Of a DNA stretch of 64,000 nucleotides, positions 1 through 6,375 are shown piece after piece. Under the pieces are notes generated by a model. It saw only the letters and a list, made by a program, of their open reading frames with translations, made no database searches and was not told the origin of the DNA. Positions within the stretch are counted from its first letter, which is position 1. Each line of letters opens with the position of its first letter. Made by a program: the position numbers and the translations under genes. Source of the DNA: Brevibacterium sp. p3-SID960. Lineage in GTDB: Bacteria > Actinomycetota > Actinomycetes > Actinomycetales > Brevibacteriaceae. Location of the stretch: positions 1-64,000 of the forward strand of contig NZ_JALXKS010000008.1 of NCBI RefSeq assembly GCF_025144725.1, written 5' to 3'.

Positions 1-126
1 GACAACGGTGATGGCGAAGAGCTGCGCGTGGTACCCGGGGTGCACATCCTCGATTCGATCGGCGAGCTGCCCGACCTCCTCGGCGCCGCCCCGGGAATCG
101 CGTCCGGCCACACTCCCGAAGCCTGA
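1..126 (+). CDS. 3' end of an unrecognised gene (partial)
   Basis: The first 41 codons of the window form an open frame closed by TGA. The tail reads ...LRVVPGVHILDSIGELP and ends in a small, polar, disordered-looking stretch. The start and most of the protein lie outside the window. I do not recognise the family from this fragment. It runs toward the convergent APC permease gene with a 54-bp gap that has no clear terminator. Reality of the frame is supported by strong third-position G/C bias. Confidence 0.55.
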   Translation, partial: DNGDGEELRVVPGVHILDSIGELPDLLGAAPGIASGHTPEA

Positions 127-180
127 GCACAGGCCCCGGCTACCGATTCGAGAACGGGGCCGTCGGCCTGGCTGAAGCGG

Positions 181-1518
181 TTACTCCCGCAGGTTGAGGG
201 AGGGGGGCGGCTCGCGGAACCCGCGGGTGAGGACGGCCAGGTATCCGACGCCGAGTGCGACCCAGAGCAAGCCGAAGAACAGGGTTGAACCTGAAAGGCT
301 CGTCCACAGCCACAACGTCAAGCCGAAACCGATGACTGGCACGAGACCGTAGAGAAGAATCGACGGCGCTTCTCGGCGATGTTTCTGCACGAGGAAGATC
401 GAGACGACGGCCAGGTTGACGACGGTGAAGGCAGTGAGCGCGCCGAAGCTCACGATGGAGGCGACGAAATCGACGCTGGCGAAGACTGCTGAGACTGAAA
501 TGACAGCGACGACGAGAATCGCTCCGACTGGAGTTCGGAACCGCTCGCTCAGGACACCGAAGATGCGACGCGGCAGCACGCCGTCGCGGCCCATGCTGTA
601 GAGGATCCGTGAGACGCTTGCCTGCGAGGCGAGGGCTGAGCCGAGGGCGCCAGTGACATACGCGGCTAGGAAGAGTGCGACGAGCAGGTTTCCGCCGATG
701 TGCATGAGCATGGCGAGGGCTGCGGTATCGGCGCCCTCTCCGTTGATGAAGTTCGGATGGGCCATGTGTGCCAGCCAGGAGATGGCGATGAAGATCCCTC
801 CGCCTGCCAGAGTCGTGAGGATGACGGCGACGGGCACTGTTCGCCGTGGCTCCTTGGCCTCCTCCGACATCGTCGAGACTGCGTCGAACCCGAGGAAGGA
901 CAGGCACAGGATCGCCGCGCCCGCCATGATGAGAGAAGCGTCGATATCCCCGCTGATGAACGGATCGAGAAGGCTGACGTTCGCGTCGAAGGACCGCACT
1001 GCCATGACGGCGAAGATGATGAAGAAGAGCACCTGCAGCGACACGAGCACGACATTGGCGTGCTTGACGGCGTTGATGCCGACGATGTTGAGGATGAGGA
1101 CGAGGAGGAGGGCAGCCATTGAGAACACCCAGGCGGGGACGGCGGGGAGCTGTTCGTGGAGGTAGAGGCCGATGAGCAGGTAGTTGAGCATCGGCAGGAG
1201 GATGTAGTCGACCATGATGACCCAGCCTGTCATGAAGCCGATATGGCCGCCGAAACCAGCGCGCGCATAGTCATAGGCGGCGCCAGCGGCAGGCACTTCG
1301 CGACTGAGCACTGCATAGCTGACCGCGGTGAAGAACATGGCGCTCAAGGTGACCGCATAGGCAAGCGGCAAATGGCCCTGGGTGATCTCGTTGACGATGC
1401 CGTATGTGGTGAAGACCGTCATCGGCACCATGTACGAAAGGCCGAACATGACAAGAGTCGGAATGCCGAGCGAGCGGCGCAGTGTCGGGCTTTGGATGGC
1501 GGTGCTCTCAGGTGTCAT
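181..1518 (-). CDS. APC-family amino acid/polyamine permease
   Basis: A 445-residue polytopic membrane protein of the amino acid-polyamine-organocation superfamily, expected to import an amine or amino acid across the cytoplasmic membrane. About 12 hydrophobic segments are visible, beginning with LVMFGLSYMVPMTVFTTYG in helix 1. The loop motif FLGFDAVSTMSEEAKEPRR, around residue 210, is typical of APC transporters. I chose the ATG at 1518 rather than upstream codons because GAGAGGAA precedes it at normal spacing and the transporter alignment begins there. It diverges from the TetR gene across a shared operator. The amine oxidase beyond that suggests that the substrate is an amine (inference). 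Exact substrate unknown. Confidence 0.85.
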   Translation of the reverse strand: MTPESTAIQSPTLRRSLGIPTLVMFGLSYMVPMTVFTTYGIVNEITQGHLPLAYAVTLSAMFFTAVSYAVLSREVPAAGAAYDYARAGFGGHIGFMTGWVIMVDYILLPMLNYLLIGLYLHEQLPAVPAWVFSMAALLLVLILNIVGINAVKHANVVLVSLQVLFFIIFAVMAVRSFDANVSLLDPFISGDIDASLIMAGAAILCLSFLGFDAVSTMSEEAKEPRRTVPVAVILTTLAGGGIFIAISWLAHMAHPNFINGEGADTAALAMLMHIGGNLLVALFLAAYVTGALGSALASQASVSRILYSMGRDGVLPRRIFGVLSERFRTPVGAILVVAVISVSAVFASVDFVASIVSFGALTAFTVVNLAVVSIFLVQKHRREAPSILLYGLVPVIGFGLTLWLWTSLSGSTLFFGLLWVALGVGYLAVLTRGFREPPPSLNLRE

Positions 1519-1590
1519 GCGGAGGGTTCCTCTCGAGTGCGGTGCTTCGTTGCACCAGCTTCGACGTCGGTGTGAACAGTGGTCGTCGGG

Positions 1591-1619
1591 TTGACGCGTC
1601 AAGCGGGAGCAGTCATATT
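1591..1619 (+). promoter_or_regulatory. Promoter of the tetR gene
   Basis: TTGACG at 1591-1596 and CATATT at 1614-1619 are separated by 17 bp, giving a start near 1626 and a leader of about 55 nt to the ATG at 1681. The -10 box is the left end of the operator palindrome, so a bound repressor would block the gene's own promoter. Confidence 0.5.
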
Positions 1620-1637
1620 GGTCAGGTGACCAATATG
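1614..1637. promoter_or_regulatory. Perfect 24-bp palindromic operator between permease and tetR
   Basis: CATATTGGTCA, two bases, then its exact reverse complement TGACCAATATG. Eleven-base perfect arms centred between divergent genes, one of which encodes a TetR-family protein, are the usual form of a TetR operator. The site overlaps the -10 of the tetR promoter and lies just downstream of the likely start of permease transcription, so one site could control both. Confidence 0.8.
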
Positions 1638-1648
1638 GCGTGTGTCAC

Positions 1649-1677
1649 AACCTAGGCAACGGACAGGACGGTGTCAA
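1649..1677 (-). promoter_or_regulatory. Promoter of the APC permease gene
   Basis: On the minus strand, TTGACA (1677 to 1672) and TAGGTT (1654 to 1649) are separated by exactly 17 bp. The predicted start is near 1642, immediately before the palindrome at 1614-1637, a road-block position for a repressor. Confidence 0.6.
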
Positions 1678-1680
1678 GAA

Positions 1681-2292
1681 ATGGCGGGGCCGAGAGTGCG
1701 GAAGTCTGCTGAGCAGCGTCGCGTCGAGATGCGTGAGGCTGCGGACGCCATTGCGGTGTCTGACGGTCTTGCTGCGGTCACGGTGCGCTCGCTGGCCCAG
1801 CGGATGGGTGTGGTGCCGGGGCTCATCGCCCACTACGTGGATTCGATGGATGTTCTGCGGGCCGAAACCGTCGGTCGCGTGCTGACCGCCGAGCTGGAAG
1901 ATTTTCGCGAGGTGGTGGAGGCAGAGACGAGCACGCGCATCCGGCTGCGGCTGCTGACCGAGCTGCTCACGAGAGCGGGCCGCGAAGGGGCCTCAGCACT
2001 CTGGCTCGACGCGTGGAGTCACGGCCTACGGGTATCGCCCATCGCCGCAGAAGTGCGTGCGCATATGGACGCGTGGCAAGCATTCATCCAACAGCTGATC
2101 GAAGTTGCCGTCGATGCCGGTGACGTTGAATGCAGAGATCCGGACGCCACCGCGTGGCACATCATTGCGGTGGCGGATGGCCTCAACGCGCATGGTCTCG
2201 TCCAGTACCGCGACCGCGAGGCTCTGCGACGTCAACTGGCAAAAGCAATTGGAGAGAGCCTGGGTCTCCCTCCCGAAGACCTGTGCAGCTGA
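1681..2292 (+). CDS. TetR-family transcriptional regulator
   Basis: A 203-residue protein with an N-terminal helix-turn-helix at about residues 34-55 (VRSLAQRMGVVPGLIAHYV) and a helical ligand-binding C-terminal half, the size and layout of TetR repressors. The in-frame GTG at 1642 is an alternative start adding 13 residues, but the ATG at 1681 better matches where the family begins. It probably binds the palindrome at 1614-1637, repressing itself and the divergent permease. Its ligand is likely an amine or an oxidation product (inferred from neighbours). The gene ends just before a 24-bp tandem repeat. Confidence 0.85.
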   Translation: MAGPRVRKSAEQRRVEMREAADAIAVSDGLAAVTVRSLAQRMGVVPGLIAHYVDSMDVLRAETVGRVLTAELEDFREVVEAETSTRIRLRLLTELLTRAGREGASALWLDAWSHGLRVSPIAAEVRAHMDAWQAFIQQLIEVAVDAGDVECRDPDATAWHIIAVADGLNAHGLVQYRDREALRRQLAKAIGESLGLPPEDLCS

Positions 2293-2296
2293 GACA

Positions 2297-2416
2297 CCTC
2301 CCCAGGACTTTCGCTCAGGGCCTCCCCAGGACTTTCGCTCAGGGCCTCCCCAGGACTTTCGCTCAGGGCCTCCCCAGGACTTTCGCTCAGGGCCTCCCCA
2401 GGACTTTCGCTCAGGG
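2297..2416. repeat. Five perfect 24-bp tandem repeats
   Basis: The unit begins CCTCCCCAGGAC and ends TTTCGCTCAGGG; five identical copies are joined head to tail with no spacer. It fills most of the gap between the tetR stop and the amine oxidase start. Because 24 is a multiple of three, all six frames stay open through it, which explains spurious long frames here. Complete identity between copies suggests recent expansion or homogenisation. Confidence 0.95.
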
Positions 2417-2455
2417 CAAATGCAATGGGCATCTCAAAGATCGGAGACAGAGATT

Positions 2456-3823
2456 ATGAAGACGCAGAACGGCGCGCCGGACCACGACGTGGTGGTTATT
2501 GGCGCTGGGCTTTCCGGCCTCACCGCGGCGACACAGCTCGTGGAGGCTGGATACGACGTCATCGTGCTCGAAGCCCGAAACCGGGTCGCCGGCCGAAACG
2601 AGAACGGAACATTCTCAGATGGGCTCTCGATCGAGCTCGGCGGGCAGTGGGTCGGGCCGACTCAGGACGCCGTGCTGGAGCTGATCGACGACCTCGGTTT
2701 GGAGACGTTCACGGTCTACGACGAAGGCAAGACGCTCTTGGCGATCGGTGGGCAGATCCACTCCAGCGACGACGACGCGGTCGGACTGACCGACGAACTG
2801 GCCGTTGAGTTCCAGTCCACCGTGGACATGATTGACCGCACCTGCGCTGGTATCGACATCGAGCGGCCTTGGCTGTCGGACAAAGCCATGGAACTGGACC
2901 GCATGACAACGCAGCAATGGCTGGCGGAGAACGTCCCGACGCCTGAAGTTCGAAACGTGCTCGACGTGCTTCTGGCAACGATCTTCGCAGCCGAATCCGA
3001 GGAGTATTCCGCGTTGCACTGTCTCTTCTACCTTGCCGCTGGCGGTGGGCTGCATCGCATGATGGCGACGATCGGCGGGGCGCAGGAGGCGCGCGTGCTC
3101 GGCGGCACTCACCAGATCTCCGAGCGTCTGGCGAGTCGGCTTGGGAAACGTGTGCACCTCAGCACTGAGGTCACAGGACTGACATACGGCGACGACGGCG
3201 TCACAGTGCACACCGCCACGAATGATGTGCGCGCTCGCCGGGCTATCGTGACGCTGCCGCCGACGTTGGCAGGACGGCTGCGGTACAACCCGCCGATGCC
3301 GCCGAACCGCGACGTTCTCACCTCCCAGATGCCCGGCGGAAACGTCATCAAGTTCCAGCTCCGGTATGCCAGGCCGTTCTGGCGCGATGCAGGCCTGCGC
3401 GGCACGGTGCTCAGCCTTGATCACGATGTAGCCCTCGTCTACGACAACTGCGTTCCCGGCGAGGAGTCCGGGATCCTCGTAGCCTTCGTCGAGGGTCACC
3501 ACGCGAAGGCCTTCGCTGGTCTTTCGGAGGATGAGCGCACTGCGCGAGTGCTTGAGTGCTTAACCGACTTCTTCGGTGACTATGCGCGGAAGCCGCTCGA
3601 AGTGCTGCAGCGTGACTGGAGTGCTGAGCCGTTCACGCGCGGTTGCTACGGCGGCCGGCTCGGAGCGGGGCTGTGGACGCACGTCGGTGAGGAGCTGCGC
3701 CGGCCCGTCGGCCCTGTGCATTGGGCCGGAGCGGAAACCGCAGCCGAATGGAACGGCTACATGGACGGGGCAATCCGCAGCGGCCGGCGGGCAGCCAGCG
3801 AGGTCGGCGACGCACTCAGCTGA
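2456..3823 (+). CDS. Flavin monoamine oxidase (MAO/putrescine oxidase-like)
   Basis: A 455-residue FAD enzyme that should oxidatively deaminate a primary amine to an aldehyde, ammonia and hydrogen peroxide in the cytoplasm. The FAD-binding dinucleotide fold is at residues 11-30 (VVVIGAGLSGLTAATQL), followed by EARNRVAGR. Near the C-terminus are RGCYGG and HWAGAETAAEWNGYMDGA, the usual MAO signature. Cys397 sits in the GCY position where mitochondrial MAOs attach FAD covalently. The ATG at 2456 is preceded by GGAGA at 8 bp and starts eight residues before the flavin fold. Together with the APC permease and TetR regulator it makes an amine uptake and oxidation unit. Tyramine, phenylethylamine or putrescine are candidate substrates; the sequence alone does not decide. 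Confidence 0.88.
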   Translation: MKTQNGAPDHDVVVIGAGLSGLTAATQLVEAGYDVIVLEARNRVAGRNENGTFSDGLSIELGGQWVGPTQDAVLELIDDLGLETFTVYDEGKTLLAIGGQIHSSDDDAVGLTDELAVEFQSTVDMIDRTCAGIDIERPWLSDKAMELDRMTTQQWLAENVPTPEVRNVLDVLLATIFAAESEEYSALHCLFYLAAGGGLHRMMATIGGAQEARVLGGTHQISERLASRLGKRVHLSTEVTGLTYGDDGVTVHTATNDVRARRAIVTLPPTLAGRLRYNPPMPPNRDVLTSQMPGGNVIKFQLRYARPFWRDAGLRGTVLSLDHDVALVYDNCVPGEESGILVAFVEGHHAKAFAGLSEDERTARVLECLTDFFGDYARKPLEVLQRDWSAEPFTRGCYGGRLGAGLWTHVGEELRRPVGPVHWAGAETAAEWNGYMDGAIRSGRRAASEVGDALS

Positions 3824-3830
3824 GCGCAAC

Positions 3831-3847
3831 CACCGCCTCGGGAACGG
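3831..3847 (+). repeat. Dispersed word, exact copy
   Basis: CACCGCCTCGGGAACGG in the short gap between the amine oxidase and glmS. This is the consensus form of a word that recurs about 20 times in the window. Confidence 0.8.
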
Positions 3848-3926
3848 GAGCGACCAGCCGACGCCGAGTCGCAGATGTTACGCGCCGGGCGGGCGCGAAC
3901 GTGCAGGTGCTGGGCGTCGGCGGGTT

Positions 3927-3932
3927 TAGACT
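3927..3932 (+). promoter_or_regulatory. -10 box of leaderless glmS
   Basis: TAGACT, preceded by TT, ends 7 bp before the glmS ATG. Transcription would begin at or next to the A of the start codon, and there is no Shine-Dalgarno sequence. Confidence 0.55.
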
Positions 3933-3939
3933 GAAATCT

Positions 3940-5811
3940 ATGTGCGGAATTGTTGGATACGTTTCATCGTCAACCCCCGAAGCAGCAGGCCACAGCGCCC
4001 TTGACGTAGTGCTCGGCGGCCTCAAGCGACTCGAATACCGCGGCTACGACTCAGCCGGCGTCGCGCTCGTCACCGACGGGGGTCAGGTCGCCAGCGCGAA
4101 GAAGGCCGGCAAGCTCTCGGCGCTGACCGACGAGCTCGAAGCTCACCCGCTGCCGGCAGCGATGACCGGCATCGGCCACACCCGGTGGGCCACACACGGC
4201 GGGCCGACCGACGACAACGCGCACCCGCACCTGGCCGATGGCGGCCAGCTGGCGGTGATCCACAACGGCATCATCGAGAACTTCGCCTCCCTTAAGGCCG
4301 AGCTGCAGGCCGATGGCGTTGAGTTCCTCTCCGAGACCGACACCGAGGTCGCCGGCCACCAGCTGGCGAAGAACTACGCCAAGACCAAGGACCTGACCGA
4401 AGCGATGCGCCTGACCGCCGGCGAGCTCGAAGGCGCCTTCACGCTGCTGGCCGTCCACGCTGATCAGCCGGGCACCGTCGTGGCCGCCCGCCGCAACTCG
4501 CCGCTGGTCATCGGGCTCGGGGAGGGCGAGAACTTCCTCGGCTCCGACGTCGCCGCGTTCATCGACCACACCCGCAAGGCTGTTGAGATCGGCCAGGACG
4601 AGATCGTCACGATCACTCCGGACTCGGTCGACATCATCGACGCCGGGGGCAACCCGGTCGAGGGCACGAGCTTCAACGTCGACTGGGACACCGCCGCTGC
4701 CGAGAAGGGCGGCTTCGCCTCCTTCATGGACAAGGAGATCCACGACCAGCCGCAGGCCGTGGCCGACACGCTGCTCGGCCGGATGGACGCTGACGGCAAG
4801 CTGACGCTTGACGAGATCCACGTCGATGAGACGATCCTCAAGTCGATCGACAAGATGATCGTCATCGCCTGCGGTACCGCCGCCTACGCCGGCCAGGTCG
4901 CCAAATACACGATCGAGCACTGGTGCCGCATCCCCGTTGAGGTCGAACTCGCCCACGAGTTCCGCTACCGCGACCCGGTCGTCAACGAGAAGACCCTCGT
5001 GGTCGCCGTGTCTCAGTCCGGCGAGACGATGGACACGATCATGGCGGTGCGCCACGCCCGCCAGCAGGGCGCGAAGGTCGTCGCGATCTGCAACACCTAC
5101 GGCTCGACGATCCCGCGCGAATCCGACGCAGCGCTCTACACGCACGCCGGTCCCGAAGTGGCTGTCGCCTCGACGAAGGCGTTCCTGTCCCAGATCGTCG
5201 CCTGCTACCTGCTGGGTCTGTACCTGGCGCAGCTGCGTGGGAACAAGTTCACCGATGAGGTGCGCGTCATCCTCGATGAGCTGCAGCAGATCCCGGAGAA
5301 GATCGAAAAGGTCCTTGAGCTCAAGGGGCAGGTCGAAAGTCTTGCCCGCAGCGTGCAGGACACCCAGTCGGTGCTGTTCCTCGGCCGGCATGTCGGCTAC
5401 CCGGTTGCGCTCGAAGGCGCGCTCAAGCTCAAGGAGCTCGCCTACATCCACGCGGAGGGCTTCGCTGCCGGCGAGCTCAAGCACGGGCCGATCGCCCTCA
5501 TCGAGGACGGTCAGCTCGTCTTCATCGTCGTGCCGAGCAGGGAAGGACGCGATTCGCTGCACGCGAAGGTCATCTCCAACATCCAGGAGGTCCGTGCCCG
5601 CGGTGCGAACACGATCGTCATCGCCGAAGAGGGCGACGAGGCTGTGAAGGAATACGCCTCCGAAGTGTTCTACGTCCCGCAGACTCCGACGCTGCTCGCG
5701 CCGCTGCTGACGACGATTCCGCTGCAGTTCTTCGCTATGGAACTGGCGACGATGAAGGGCCTCGACGTCGATCAACCGCGCAACCTCGCCAAGTCCGTCA
5801 CCGTCGAGTAA
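3940..5811 (+). CDS. glmS: Glutamine--fructose-6-phosphate aminotransferase
   Basis: A 623-residue enzyme making glucosamine-6-phosphate from fructose-6-phosphate and glutamine, the first committed step toward UDP-GlcNAc and peptidoglycan. The N-terminal glutaminase domain begins MCGIVGYV with the nucleophile Cys immediately after Met, and GHTRWATHG follows. Two SIS domains come next (CGTAAYAGQVAKY and SQSGETMDT, then ALKLKELAYIHAEGFAAGE). The C-terminus ends QPRNLAKSVTVE, as usual. Length is typical. The start is fixed by Cys2; upstream methionines would bury it. The gene is probably leaderless. acpS follows 15 bp downstream, beginning a conserved actinobacterial gene order. Confidence 0.97.
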   Translation: MCGIVGYVSSSTPEAAGHSALDVVLGGLKRLEYRGYDSAGVALVTDGGQVASAKKAGKLSALTDELEAHPLPAAMTGIGHTRWATHGGPTDDNAHPHLADGGQLAVIHNGIIENFASLKAELQADGVEFLSETDTEVAGHQLAKNYAKTKDLTEAMRLTAGELEGAFTLLAVHADQPGTVVAARRNSPLVIGLGEGENFLGSDVAAFIDHTRKAVEIGQDEIVTITPDSVDIIDAGGNPVEGTSFNVDWDTAAAEKGGFASFMDKEIHDQPQAVADTLLGRMDADGKLTLDEIHVDETILKSIDKMIVIACGTAAYAGQVAKYTIEHWCRIPVEVELAHEFRYRDPVVNEKTLVVAVSQSGETMDTIMAVRHARQQGAKVVAICNTYGSTIPRESDAALYTHAGPEVAVASTKAFLSQIVACYLLGLYLAQLRGNKFTDEVRVILDELQQIPEKIEKVLELKGQVESLARSVQDTQSVLFLGRHVGYPVALEGALKLKELAYIHAEGFAAGELKHGPIALIEDGQLVFIVVPSREGRDSLHAKVISNIQEVRARGANTIVIAEEGDEAVKEYASEVFYVPQTPTLLAPLLTTIPLQFFAMELATMKGLDVDQPRNLAKSVTVE

Positions 5812-5826
5812 GACAGGCAGACGGGT

Positions 5827-6357
5827 ATGGGGATCATCGGAATCGGTCTCGACATCGCCGATGTGCCGCGGTTCGCTGAGCACATCGAGCGGGTGCCGGA
5901 GCTGCTCGACCGGCTGCTGACTCCTGCCGAGCAGCTCAAGCGCAACGGCAAGCTGCGCACACCGGAGTCGCTGGCCGCGAGGTTCTCTGCGAAAGAAGCG
6001 CTCGTCAAGGCGATGCAGTATCCGGGCATCATCGAATGGCAGCACGCCGAGGTCGTCTCTGCCCATTCGGGTGCGCCGTCGTTCCGGCTCTCCGGGCCGG
6101 TGCTCGAGCATTTCCGGAAGATCGGCGGGGAGACCATCCATCTGTCGATCACTCATGATGCCCGGGTGACGATGACCTACGTCATCGTCGAAGGGTCAGG
6201 CGCACCGCTGTCACCGCCTGTCGATCAACCGCCCCCGCTGCTGCCGGGCAGCCCGGAGGCGCTCGCCGCGTTGGAAGCGCGGGGGAAGCAGCGGAAAGCT
6301 GAAAAGCAGCGACAGGCTGAAAATCAGCGGCAGGGCGAGGAGAAGCGACAGCACTAA
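5827..6357 (+). CDS. acpS: Holo-[acyl-carrier-protein] synthase with C-terminal tail
   Basis: Transfers 4'-phosphopantetheine from CoA to apo-ACP, activating fatty-acid synthesis. The AcpS fold is visible: GIGLDIADVPRF with the metal-binding Asp at residue 9, and ARFSAKEALVKAM with the second metal ligand near residue 57. At 176 residues it is about 50 longer than usual for AcpS. The extra part is a proline-rich linker followed by a Gln/Lys/Arg/Glu-rich helix. It follows glmS by 15 bp and is probably co-transcribed with it. Confidence 0.93.
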   Translation: MGIIGIGLDIADVPRFAEHIERVPELLDRLLTPAEQLKRNGKLRTPESLAARFSAKEALVKAMQYPGIIEWQHAEVVSAHSGAPSFRLSGPVLEHFRKIGGETIHLSITHDARVTMTYVIVEGSGAPLSPPVDQPPPLLPGSPEALAALEARGKQRKAEKQRQAENQRQGEEKRQH

Positions 6358-6375
6358 GCTGACGCGGCCGACCGG

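Noticed and set aside
2297..2416. CRISPR-like repeat array
   Set aside because: The five units are directly contiguous with no spacers; it is a simple tandem repeat. The same applies to 57518-57588 and 21956-22023.
2105..2455. N-terminal extension of the amine oxidase through the 24-bp repeats
   Set aside because: The frame is open only because the repeat length is a multiple of three; it overlaps tetR, and the ATG at 2456 has its own ribosome-binding site just before the FAD fold.
4051..6156. A 701-codon open frame antisense to glmS
   Set aside because: It mirrors glmS codons in high-GC DNA, has a Val/Asp/Arg/Leu-rich shadow composition and no family motifs. Similar shadows at 10873-12789 and 2615-3502 were rejected for the same reason.
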